6,936 nt of DNA from Anaerolineaceae bacterium. Its GTDB lineage: Bacteria > Chloroflexota > Anaerolineae > Anaerolineales > Anaerolineaceae. The notes beneath the pieces are model-generated. The model had not been told where the DNA came from and did no database searches. It was given only the letters and a program-made list of their open reading frames with translations. This document shows positions 1 through 5,953 of the stretch, one piece after another. The stretch lies in NCBI GenBank assembly GCA_028699715.1, contig JAQVUC010000052.1:1-6936 (forward strand), written 5' to 3'. Both the position numbers and the translations under genes were made by a program. Every line of letters starts with the position of its first letter. Positions within the stretch are counted from its first letter, which is position 1.

Positions 1-326
1 CGGGAAGCCGCAATTATCCAGCGCATGGCCAAAGTTACTCGGCGTTCTGGCGCGACTTCCATCGGCACCTGATAGGTAGCACCGCCGATACGTCGGGGGC
101 GGACTTCCATCATAGGGCTGACATTCTTCAAAGCGGTTTCAAAGACTTCCATACCATCTTTACCAGTTTTTTCGCTGATCATATCGATCGCGTTGTAAAC
201 ATGGCGGGTAACAGTGCTCTTTTTACCGTTGAGCATGATGCGATTGATCATCATCTGAAGGTGAACGCTGTTGAAGCGCACATCAGGTGTGGTCTTTCGT
301 TTTTCCGGTTTATATCTTCTTGCCAT
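1..326 (-). CDS. rpsG: 30S ribosomal protein S7, N-terminal part (cut by window edge)
   Basis: S7 binds the 3' major domain of 16S rRNA and nucleates assembly of the 30S head. Translating the minus strand from the ATG at 324-326 gives 108 residues before the left edge; the family is usually about 156, so roughly two thirds is present. It opens with the basic arm MARRYKPEKRK. Further in are the family motifs NGKKS (about residues 33-37), EVRPRRIGGATYQVP (about 75-89) and AMRWII near the edge, matching the usual VGGSTYQVP and AMRWI blocks. The start is set by GAGGAG at 332-337 on the minus strand, 5 nt before the ATG. The gene follows rpsL after a 67-bp gap, the conserved str-operon order, so co-transcription is likely. 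Nothing visible is broken; the truncation is only the window end. Confidence 0.97.
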   Translation of the reverse strand, partial: MARRYKPEKRKTTPDVRFNSVHLQMMINRIMLNGKKSTVTRHVYNAIDMISEKTGKDGMEVFETALKNVSPMMEVRPRRIGGATYQVPMEVAPERRVTLAMRWIIAAS

Positions 327-349
327 AATTGCTCCTCAATTTACAACAA

Positions 350-378
350 CCAGGTTGGCAGCTTACTGCCAGATCTGG
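350..378 (-). promoter_or_regulatory. Hairpin in the rpsL-rpsG gap, candidate S7 autoregulatory site
   Basis: On the minus strand an inner 6-bp stem TGGCAG/CTGCCA closes a TAAG loop. An outer 4-bp stem CCAG/CTGG lies beyond a small asymmetric internal loop (ATC against AC). No U-tract follows, so this is not an intrinsic terminator. In E. coli, S7 represses its operon by binding the rpsL-rpsG intercistronic RNA. The position here, 13 nt before the rpsG Shine-Dalgarno sequence, fits that role. The hairpin is seen; the function is inferred. Confidence 0.4.
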
Positions 379-393
379 ACGCCGTTATGCAAA

Positions 394-813
394 TTAGCTT
401 TCAGCGCGTTTGGCGCCGTATTTAGAACGGGCGCGTTTGCGATCGGCAACACCAGTGCTGTCCAAAGTACCGCGAACGATGTGATATCGCACACCGGGCA
501 GATCCTTGACCCTGCCACCGCGTACCAAAACGACACTGTGTTCCTGCAACTGGTGACCTTCACCAGGAATGTAGGCAGTGACTTCGATACCGTTGGAAAG
601 GCGGACACGAGCAATCTTGCGCAGAGCGGAATTCGGTTTTTTTGGGGTCATCGTACGAACGATGGTGCACACACCACGCTTCTGGGGAGCTCCCTTGGGT
701 TGGCGTGTTCGGCGTTGTTTTTCCGAATTCAACGTAAATTGCAAGGCTGGTGACTTGCTTTTTTGATTTTTAGACTTGCGACCTTTTCTAACCAGTTGGT
801 TTATTGTTGGCAC
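394..813 (-). CDS. rpsL: 30S ribosomal protein S12 (GTG start)
   Basis: S12 lies at the decoding centre and takes part in codon-anticodon proofreading. The 139-residue product has the near-universal blocks [10 protein letters not shown] (2-11), PQKRGVC (43-49), [11 protein letters not shown] (56-66), [10 protein letters not shown] (84-93) and [11 protein letters not shown] (101-111), ending in ARSKYG. It carries about 15 residues more than E. coli S12 between residues 25 and 43. This is the longer form also found in Bacillus, so it is not a defect. Lys58 and Lys103 correspond to E. coli Lys43 and Lys88 (Met counted), so the classic streptomycin-resistance positions are wild type. Asp104 matches the aspartate that is methylthiolated in E. 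coli. The start is GTG, supported by GGAGG at 821-825 seven nt upstream. It lies 159 bp after rpoB and 67 bp before rpsG. Confidence 0.98.
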   Translation of the reverse strand: MPTINQLVRKGRKSKNQKSKSPALQFTLNSEKQRRTRQPKGAPQKRGVCTIVRTMTPKKPNSALRKIARVRLSNGIEVTAYIPGEGHQLQEHSVVLVRGGRVKDLPGVRYHIVRGTLDSTGVADRKRARSKYGAKRAES

Positions 814-820
814 TTTTTTG

Positions 821-826
821 CCTCCG
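821..826 (-). promoter_or_regulatory. Ribosome binding site that sets the rpsL GTG start
   Basis: On the minus strand CGGAGG is followed by CAAAAAA and then GTG. The strong purine block at 7-nt spacing, plus the conserved [10 protein letters not shown] right after the start codon, makes GTG the certain start. Confidence 0.85.
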
Positions 827-859
827 TACTACATATAAACTTTCAATTATTCATTAATC

Positions 860-886
860 AAGGCCATCTAACTTTCGGATGGCCTT
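860..886 (-). promoter_or_regulatory. 9-bp perfect hairpin in the rpoB-rpsL gap
   Basis: AAGGCCATC and GATGGCCTT form a perfect 9-bp stem around a 9-nt loop. On the minus strand the sequence after it is GATTAATGAATAATTG, with no run of U. On the plus strand AGCTTCC follows, also no U-tract. It is therefore not a classic Rho-independent terminator in either direction. It could be an RNA processing or stability element, a weak attenuator between rpoB and rpsL, or a regulator-binding structure. It sits in the gap where rpoC would normally be encoded. Confidence 0.45.
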
Positions 887-920
887 AGCTTCCGACACTA
901 TTGACAGGCACAGGAAATTC

Positions 921-937
921 TCCCTGCCCATCAGGGA
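921..937 (-). promoter_or_regulatory. Small hairpin just downstream of rpoB
   Basis: TCCCTG and CAGGGA form a 6-bp stem with a 5-nt loop, 35 nt after the rpoB stop codon on the minus strand. The sequence that follows (GAATTTCCTG) is not U-rich, so termination here would be weak at best. It may protect the 3' end of rpoB mRNA or be incidental. Confidence 0.25.
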
Positions 938-972
938 TGAGGCATTATTCTATCACGCCTCTGCTCGATAAG

Positions 973-3900
973 TCAAGACACACTTCTCAAAGAATTGAAG
1001 ATATCAGTGCCCTGATCCAACAGACCTGTTGGAACGCGATTTCGATGTCCGCGTTCTTCATCTTTTCCAAATTTGACCACTTCCCCGTCTTCCATGATGG
1101 CTTCAACAGCCAGGCTGAGAGATTGCAGTTCTTTCACCAAAACACGGAAGGCAGCCGGGATACCAGGAGCTTCAATGGTCTTTCTTTGAACAATGGATTC
1201 ATAGGTGGAGGTACGCCCGGCCACATCATCAGATTTGACCGTGAGCATCTCCTGCAAGGTATAAGCGGCTCCATAAGCCTCAAGCGCCCAAACTTCCATT
1301 TCACCAAAGCGCTGACCGCCGAATTGGGCTTTACCACCCAAAGGCTGTGGCGTCACCAGGCTGTATGGGCCGGTTGAACGGGCATGCACTTTGTCTTCAA
1401 CCAGGAGGTGAAGCTTGAGCATGGTCATAACACCGATGGTAACAGGTTGATCATAAAGATCGCCTGTACGTCCGTCGCGGACCAGCTGCTTGCCCAAAGT
1501 TGGGATGGGTCTGCCGGTTTCGAGCATGATCTGCCTGGCTTTAACTTCGATTTCCTGAAGCTCAAGCTCGCGATCGATTTCATAACCGTGCTTCTTGGCC
1601 CACAAGATCAGACAGGCTTTGACAGCGTTGTCATCCTGTGTCTTGCGATCCGCCACAGAAATGTTATCTTCCGGGAAAGAGGTAATGCTAGCCGGGTCAA
1701 ATCCTTCGCTCTCGAGCCATTCAGACATGGCCACACGACGAGCCAGGATTTCGTTTTCCTTGATCGCGAAAAGGTCATAATCTTTCTCTGCAAGAATTTC
1801 TTCCAGATAGAGTAAGCGCACTTCGTTGTCATCCTGGATCATTTCAGGATCGAATTCAAGCGTTTGCAGCCATTCCCAGCCTTTTTCAGCGGTAACGCGC
1901 CAGGCTTCGTCGATCATCCAGGCTCGCACCAGTTCAGCTTCAATCTCTGCTTCAGTCGCGCCGTCAAAGACGGGTGTGACCGCGCGGAAACCAAGGCTGC
2001 GGGCAGCCCACCCTAACTCGGCTTCCAAAACCTGGCCAATATTCATACGACCAGGGATGCCCAGCGGGTTGAGAATGATATCGATGGGGGTTCCATCTTC
2101 CAGAAAGGGCATGTCTTCCACCGGCAATACCATGGAGACACAACCTTTGTTACCATGACGTCCAGCCATTTTATCGCCGGCGGTGATTTTGCGGCGTTGA
2201 GCCACAGAAACACGGACCATCTTGTCCACGCCAGCGCTTAGATCGCTATTTTCTTCACGGGTAAATACTTTGACATCGACCACGATACCGCGCTCGCCGT
2301 GAGGCATGCGCAGGGAGGTGTCTTTGACGTCTCTGGATTTTTCGCCAAAAATGGCACGCAGCAAGCGCTCTTCCGGAGTCAGCTCTTTTTCACCTTTCGG
2401 GGTGATCTTGCCAACCAAAATATCATTGGGGCCGACTTCAGCGCCAATGCGGATGATGCCACTTTCGTCCAGATCGCGAATGGTATCCTCACCAACGTTG
2501 GGAATTTCACGCGTGATTTCTTCCGGACCAAGCTTGGTGTCACGGGCTTCCAATTCGTATTTTTCGATGTGGATGCTGGTGTAGCGGTCGTCTTCAACCA
2601 GGCGCTCAGAAATCAGAATAGCGTCTTCAAAGTTGAAACCTTCCCAGGGCAGGAAAGCAATCAGAACGTTTTGACCCAAAGCCAATTTACCATCCTGGGT
2701 TGAGGAGGAATCGACGATGACGTCGCCCTTGTGAACCAGCTGACCTTTGACAACTGCTGGGCGCTGGTCGATACAGGTGGATTGATTGGAACGCTGATAC
2801 TTGCGCAGCTTGTGGATCTTCAGGTCGCCGCTCTTCTGTTTCAGGACCAAAGAGTCGCCTGTCACTGAAAGTACTTCACCATCTTCTTCAGCAATTACAA
2901 CCTGACCTGAATCGGCTACAGCCACGCCTTCCATACCAGTCGAAACAATGGGTACTTCGGGGTGCAGCAAGGGAACAGCCTGGGTCTGCATGTTGGAACC
3001 CATCAGAGCGCGGCTGGCATCGTCGTGCTCGAGGAAGGGGATCAAACCAGCGGAAATACCCACAACCTGGTTGGGAGCCACGTCGATGAAATCGATATAT
3101 TCATAATCGTAGATAGCAAACTGATTATGGAAGCGGCAGCTGTTGCGGCGGATGAATTCGTTATATTCGTTTACCGGAGCATTCGCCTGGGCGATGACGT
3201 ATTTGTCTTCGCGGTCAGCGCTCATGTAAACATATTCGTCACTCACAAAAGGTCGAACCAAAACCTCTTCAATACCGAGGGCTTTGATTTTCTTGGCCAT
3301 GGCAGGCGTGACGCGGGTTTCGGTTTCGTAAACAATTTTGTCCGTCTTGGGATCAACAATGTTTTGGCGCAGCAGGTGGTCAACCAAATTTGGGTCGTCA
3401 CCCTTCAATGCGCGATAAACTTTGCGGTAAGGTGTTTCAATAAAACCGTACTCGTTGACCGAGGCATAAGTTGCCAAACGACCAATCAAACCGATGTTTG
3501 GACCTTCAGGAGTCTCAATCGGGCAAATACGACCGTAATGCGAGAAGTGAACGTCACGCACGTCAAAGCCGGCTCGTTCACGGCGCAAACCGCCAGGACC
3601 AAGGGCTGAAACAGTGCGTTTGTGGCGCAGTTCGGAAAGCGGATTGGTTTCTTCCATGAATTGAGAAAGCTGGCTGGAGCCAAAGAATTCCCGCAAAGAA
3701 GCAACCAGAGGTCGGATGTTGACCAGGCTGACTGGAGAAGCGGAGGTGTTTTGCTCACGAATGGACATGCGCTCTTTAATGACGCGTTCCATGCGGCGCA
3801 GACCAACACGCAGTTTGTTCTGGATCAGCTCACCCACGGTTTTCACACGGCGGTTGCCCAAATGATCGATGTCATCAGGGGGGATGACGCCGTTGTTGAT

Positions 3901-4908
3901 CTGGATCATGTGGCGGATCAGACGAATGATGTCGTGCTTGGTGATCATGCGGTGGCTCATTGGAACCACGTCCTGCAGATCCAACTTCTGGTTCAACTTG
4001 TAGCGACCGACATTTTCAAGGTCATAATGACGCGGATCAAAAATCTGTTCAGCAACATAAGCGCGGGCGTTATCCAACTGGGGAGGTTCGCCTGGACGCA
4101 GTCTTTTGTAGAACTCGATCAAAGCCGCTTCACTGACCGAGTTATAGACGCTTAGGTCGTATTCCGGTTCCTGATTAAAGGAAGATTCGATGTAAAGGTG
4201 TTCTTCGTTGGTGTCAACATCCTTGAAAAGAGCCAGAATTTCTTCATCCGAGCCGGTCTTCAAGGGGTTTTCAGGCAGACCGTCATCCACAGCCGCCAAA
4301 GCACGCAAAAATACCGTGATCGGCACTGTGCGTTTGCGGTTGAATTTCAGGATGATGAAATCGTTCTTGCGGGTTTCAAATTCCATCCAGGCACCACGAT
4401 CCGGGATCAGCTTGGCGGTGGACATCATACGACCGGTCGAACGGTCAAGCTCTGCTTCAAAGTAGACACCAGGTGAACGGATCAGCTGGGAAACAACCAC
4501 GCGTTCGGTGCCGTTAATAATGAAGGTACCCTTGGGGGTCATTTCAGGGAAATCACCAAGGAACAAATCGTGCTTGATCTTATCGCTGCTCTCAGCTCCA
4601 TCTAATAAAACGGAAACGTACAGCGGACAAGCATATGTCAAATCTCGTTCAAGACATTCTTCAATCGTGTTCTTGGGTTCTTCAAACCAGTATTGCAGGT
4701 CAAATTCTTTTGCCGTGGGGGTGTCACTGGGGAAGTGCAGCCTCAGGTCATTACCATAAGAAACGATGGGAGAAATTTCATTGAACAAACTACCCAAACC
4801 CTCAGCCTTCAGGCGTTGGAAAGAATCAAGTTGTACCTGAATAAGTTGAGGTAAGCCAAGTCCCACAGGGATACGTGCATAATTTTTGGGTGTCATCAGG
4901 TCAGTCAT
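973..4908 (-). CDS. rpoB: DNA-directed RNA polymerase subunit beta
   Basis: RpoB forms, with RpoC, the catalytic cleft of RNA polymerase (EC 2.7.7.6). The 1311-residue product is full length. In order it shows the lobe motif NGTERVVVSQLIRSPGVYF (132-150), the rifampicin cluster (about 410-437), CPIETPEGPNIGLI (462-475), PWEGFNFEDAILISERLV (754-771), the active-site block GDKMAGRHGNKG (911-922) and DKVHARSTG (1172-1180). LGGKAQFGGQRFGEMEVW (1190-1207) and VKSDDVAGRT then lead into the C-terminal clamp. Lys913, Lys921 and His1175 correspond to E. coli Lys1065, Lys1073 and His1237 near the active site. The start is set by AGGAG at 4915-4919, 6 nt before the ATG. Odd points: an insertion of roughly 130 residues between FDGA (981-984) and DGRTG (1145-1149), and departures from consensus in the rifampicin cluster. 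No insert like E. coli SI2 precedes the GDKMAG block. rpoC does not follow; rpsL does, after 159 bp. Confidence 0.99.
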   Translation of the reverse strand: MTDLMTPKNYARIPVGLGLPQLIQVQLDSFQRLKAEGLGSLFNEISPIVSYGNDLRLHFPSDTPTAKEFDLQYWFEEPKNTIEECLERDLTYACPLYVSVLLDGAESSDKIKHDLFLGDFPEMTPKGTFIINGTERVVVSQLIRSPGVYFEAELDRSTGRMMSTAKLIPDRGAWMEFETRKNDFIILKFNRKRTVPITVFLRALAAVDDGLPENPLKTGSDEEILALFKDVDTNEEHLYIESSFNQEPEYDLSVYNSVSEAALIEFYKRLRPGEPPQLDNARAYVAEQIFDPRHYDLENVGRYKLNQKLDLQDVVPMSHRMITKHDIIRLIRHMIQINNGVIPPDDIDHLGNRRVKTVGELIQNKLRVGLRRMERVIKERMSIREQNTSASPVSLVNIRPLVASLREFFGSSQLSQFMEETNPLSELRHKRTVSALGPGGLRRERAGFDVRDVHFSHYGRICPIETPEGPNIGLIGRLATYASVNEYGFIETPYRKVYRALKGDDPNLVDHLLRQNIVDPKTDKIVYETETRVTPAMAKKIKALGIEEVLVRPFVSDEYVYMSADREDKYVIAQANAPVNEYNEFIRRNSCRFHNQFAIYDYEYIDFIDVAPNQVVGISAGLIPFLEHDDASRALMGSNMQTQAVPLLHPEVPIVSTGMEGVAVADSGQVVIAEEDGEVLSVTGDSLVLKQKSGDLKIHKLRKYQRSNQSTCIDQRPAVVKGQLVHKGDVIVDSSSTQDGKLALGQNVLIAFLPWEGFNFEDAILISERLVEDDRYTSIHIEKYELEARDTKLGPEEITREIPNVGEDTIRDLDESGIIRIGAEVGPNDILVGKITPKGEKELTPEERLLRAIFGEKSRDVKDTSLRMPHGERGIVVDVKVFTREENSDLSAGVDKMVRVSVAQRRKITAGDKMAGRHGNKGCVSMVLPVEDMPFLEDGTPIDIILNPLGIPGRMNIGQVLEAELGWAARSLGFRAVTPVFDGATEAEIEAELVRAWMIDEAWRVTAEKGWEWLQTLEFDPEMIQDDNEVRLLYLEEILAEKDYDLFAIKENEILARRVAMSEWLESEGFDPASITSFPEDNISVADRKTQDDNAVKACLILWAKKHGYEIDRELELQEIEVKARQIMLETGRPIPTLGKQLVRDGRTGDLYDQPVTIGVMTMLKLHLLVEDKVHARSTGPYSLVTPQPLGGKAQFGGQRFGEMEVWALEAYGAAYTLQEMLTVKSDDVAGRTSTYESIVQRKTIEAPGIPAAFRVLVKELQSLSLAVEAIMEDGEVVKFGKDEERGHRNRVPTGLLDQGTDIFNSLRSVS
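1570..1905 (-). repeat. Internal duplication inside the RpoB insertion
   Basis: Within the extra domain of RpoB two segments resemble each other, about residues 1002-1049 and 1056-1113. Shared landmarks are WLQTLEFDPEMI (1013-1024) against WLESEGFDPASI (1064-1075), and QDDNEV (1025-1030) against QDDNAV (1091-1096). Each QDDN is followed by a helix-like stretch ending in KDYDL or HGYEI. At DNA level an identical 13-mer, CGTTGTCATCCTG, occurs at 1626-1638 and 1824-1836, exactly 198 bp (66 codons) apart. The linker between WL..FDP and QDDN is longer in the second unit. Beta-subunit inserts built of small repeated modules are known in other lineages; assigning this one to a named module would need a profile search. 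Confidence 0.5.
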
Positions 4909-4927
4909 TCACATCTCCTAACGTGAT

Positions 4928-4956
4928 AAAAGCGTGGGGCAAGCTGCGATCCACGC
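4928..4956 (-). promoter_or_regulatory. Terminator-like hairpin in the rpoB leader (possible attenuator)
   Basis: On the minus strand GCGTGG pairs with CCACGC across a 13-nt loop, followed directly by TTTTATC. It lies between the predicted transcription start (about 4978) and the rpoB Shine-Dalgarno sequence at 4915-4919. The U-run is only four long, so termination would be partial. It could be an attenuator for rpoB, a 5' stability hairpin, or a site affecting access to the ribosome binding site. No leader peptide or obvious alternative pairing was found. Confidence 0.35.
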
Positions 4957-4984
4957 ATTCATAACTATTTAAGCGCAATATTTT

Positions 4985-5013
4985 AGTATACGGCAATTTA
5001 ACTACTAAGTCAA
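4985..5013 (-). promoter_or_regulatory. Strong sigma-70-type promoter of rpoB
   Basis: On the minus strand the -35 box TTGACT (5008-5013) and the -10 box TATACT (4985-4990) are separated by exactly 17 bp. Each matches the consensus at five of six positions. Transcription would start near 4978, giving a leader of about 70 nt before the rpoB ATG. This promoter means rpoB here need not depend on a ribosomal-protein operon upstream. Confidence 0.8.
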
Positions 5014-5213
5014 TATCTAAAACAGACCAAAACCATCTTAAATCTTGTTGAGTAAAGTAAACAATAATTATACCTCAATACCATCCTATTAAAGAAGGAA
5101 AAGTTAGCCAAATTTTATCCATGGAATTCCGGTACTGCAGGATTCAGCAAAATGTGTGCAAAATAATCAAGTCGACTGGTGATTGAGGTATCTGCTGGCT
5201 CCCCAATTTCTCT
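5014..5213. other. Gene-free spacer between the DinB-like gene and the rpoB promoter
   Basis: This AT-rich stretch holds no convincing coding sequence on either strand. Two weak signals were seen on the minus strand. One is a 7-bp stem with one G-U pair (5201-5207 with 5182-5188, 12-nt loop) just after the DinB-like gene, without a U-tract. The other is an isolated TATAAT (5067-5072) whose matching -35 position is poor. The first might help end the DinB-like transcript and the second might be a minor upstream rpoB promoter; neither is well supported. Confidence 0.5.
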
Positions 5214-5687
5214 CTAAATCACTTTTTCGGTTTTGCCAGCCAGGTTGCGTAGGTATTCCAACTGCCCGGCATGAAAAGACATGTGAAAGGTCAAAAAGAG
5301 AACCGTGGCGCCATTGGTCCCGGACCAACCCGGCTGGGCAAAGAAAGCCAGGTCTTGCGCGTCTAGTGTTTGTGCTGCCAGCTTGCTCAGGGCAATAAAA
5401 TCTGTTTTGATCTGCTCAAGTTCGGGCAGACCAGGCTCGTCACTTAAGACCGGCTGGCTGTTTCGCTCAAAGCGTTCGTAACCCTGGTAACCTTCCGGCT
5501 CTGTTCCACCCATGGTCTGGATCAGATCTTTCATGCTCACAACCATATGTCCCAGCACCCAGAGCATGCAGTTGCCGCCCGGTTGCGGTTGGATCAGCAA
5601 ATCCTGCCGGCTCAGACCTTCTGTCTGGACATCCACAATCCATTCCCAGGTTTCAAATAAAGTTTTGAAGTCTTCTTTGGTGATCAT
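5214..5687 (-). CDS. DinB/YfiT-like putative metal-binding protein
   Basis: The 157-residue product looks like the DinB/YfiT four-helix-bundle superfamily. Members often hold a divalent metal with three histidines; some are thiol-dependent transferases or hydrolases and many have no known reaction. The likely ligands are His47 (in WVLGHMV), His135 and His139 (in TFHMSFHAGQLEYLR). The H-x3-H-x-GQL-x2-LR-x3-G ending is the family signature. No signal peptide or membrane segment is seen, so it is probably cytoplasmic. I chose the ATG at 5685-5687, preceded by AGGAG at 5696-5700 with 8-nt spacing. An in-frame ATG at 5729 has no such site and lies upstream of the predicted promoter. The gene stands alone: it is divergent from the thiamine operon and about 305 bp upstream of rpoB on the same strand. 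Substrate and role cannot be read from the sequence. Confidence 0.85.
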   Translation of the reverse strand: MITKEDFKTLFETWEWIVDVQTEGLSRQDLLIQPQPGGNCMLWVLGHMVVSMKDLIQTMGGTEPEGYQGYERFERNSQPVLSDEPGLPELEQIKTDFIALSKLAAQTLDAQDLAFFAQPGWSGTNGATVLFLTFHMSFHAGQLEYLRNLAGKTEKVI

Positions 5688-5716
5688 CAGCACGTCTCCT
5701 TGGTAAGGCTTAGTAA

Positions 5717-5745
5717 AGTATAAGGGCAAATTTAATGAGTTTCCA
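5717..5745 (-). promoter_or_regulatory. Promoter of the DinB-like gene
   Basis: The minus strand has -10 TATACT (5717-5722), identical to the rpoB -10 box, and a weaker -35 TGGAAA (5740-5745) with 17-bp spacing. Start would be near 5710, giving a leader of about 22 nt that includes the AGGAG site. This supports the 5687 start codon. Confidence 0.5.
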
Positions 5746-5811
5746 GCTTTGCCTACCCTTTATTTCTGATCGGGTTTCTGTTACACAAAGGTTTTATTTC
5801 TACGAATTTCG

Positions 5812-5820
5812 TGGTATCTT
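5812..5820 (+). promoter_or_regulatory. Extended -10 promoter of the thiamine operon
   Basis: TGGTATCTT on the plus strand reads as an extended -10 (TGn followed by TATCTT at 5815-5820). The -35 position is T-rich but poor. Transcription would begin around A5827, a few nucleotides before the conserved TPP aptamer. It lies back to back with the DinB-like promoter, about 90 bp away. Confidence 0.4.
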
Positions 5821-5828
5821 ATTAACAG

Positions 5829-5912
5829 ATAACACGGGGAGCCCTTAGGCTGAGAGGGACCACCAGGTCCGACCCGCAACACCTGATCCGGATCATACCG
5901 GCGGAGGGATGC
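5829..5912 (+). promoter_or_regulatory. TPP riboswitch aptamer (THI element)
   Basis: The RNA binds thiamine pyrophosphate and controls the thiN-thiB transcript. The diagnostic blocks are in order: CGGGGAGCCC (5835-5844), CTGAGA (5850-5855), ACCTGATCCGGAT (5881-5893) and ACCGGCGGAGGGA (5897-5909). Helices traced by eye: P2 CGGG 5835-5838 with CCCG 5873-5876; P3 AGCC 5840-5843 with GGCT 5848-5851; an extra hairpin GGACC 5857-5861 with GGTCC 5866-5870; P5 CCGG 5888-5891 with CCGG 5898-5901. CTGAGA is the pyrimidine-sensing segment and GCGGAGGG belongs to the pyrophosphate-side core. P1 is hard to find: only CA 5833-5834 with TG 5910-5911 can pair. The genes downstream (thiamine kinase and thiamine-binding protein) agree with this ligand. 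Confidence 0.96.
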
Positions 5913-5937
5913 AAACAAAACCACTCAGCAGCCCTCC
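5903..5937 (+). promoter_or_regulatory. Predicted antiterminator of the TPP riboswitch
   Basis: GGAGGGATGC (5903-5912) can pair with GCAGCCCTCC (5928-5937) as six base pairs, one A-G mismatch and three more pairs, around a 15-nt A-rich loop. Forming this stem uses up the aptamer's conserved GGAGGG and the 5' arm of the terminator together. It would form without TPP and allow transcription and translation; TPP binding would hold 5903-5908 in the aptamer and release 5932-5937. The pairing is seen; the switching is inferred from how this riboswitch class works. Confidence 0.65.
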
Positions 5938-5953
5938 CCGCGGAGGGTTTTTT
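5932..5953 (+). terminator. Riboswitch-controlled terminator that contains the thiN ribosome binding site
   Basis: CCCTCC (5932-5937) and GGAGGG (5942-5947) form a perfect GC-rich 6-bp stem with a CCGC loop, followed by six T (5948-5953), an intrinsic terminator shape. GGAGGG is also the only plausible Shine-Dalgarno sequence of thiN, and the six T are exactly the spacer to its ATG at 5954. When folded, the stem would block both elongation and ribosome binding. Confidence 0.85.

Noticed and set aside
271..753. Plus-strand open frame opposite rpsL and rpsG
   Set aside because: It is antisense to two certain ribosomal-protein genes and has no coding signature of its own.
833..861. Promoter-like TTGATT-17 bp-TTATAT before rpsL on the minus strand
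   Set aside because: The -10 is poor and the predicted start would fall in the rpsL Shine-Dalgarno sequence, leaving almost no leader. Possible but not supported.
901..1377. Plus-strand open frame of 158 codons, and other plus-strand frames across 1384-4476
   Set aside because: They are antisense to rpoB, lack ribosome binding sites and show no recognisable motif. They are shadows of the highly constrained rpoB frame.
5182..5207. Possible terminator after the DinB-like gene
   Set aside because: The stem needs a G-U pair and is followed by CACCAGTCG with no U-tract, so I did not list it as a terminator.
5051..5724. Shared 9-mer AGTAAAGTA at 5051-5059 and 5713-5721, upstream of rpoB and of the DinB-like gene
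   Set aside because: It is short, AT-rich and placed differently relative to the two promoters, so it is best explained by chance.
5688..5729. Longer DinB-like protein starting at 5729
   Set aside because: No ribosome binding site precedes it, it lies upstream of the likely promoter, and the added 14 residues are not part of the family fold. The 5687 start has AGGAG at good spacing.
5909..5953. Upstream in-frame ATG (5909) that would add 15 residues to thiamine pyrophosphokinase
   Set aside because: It sits in the conserved aptamer core, its purine block is directly adjacent with no spacing, and the added residues do not look like the family. The ATG at 5954 has an ideal site.
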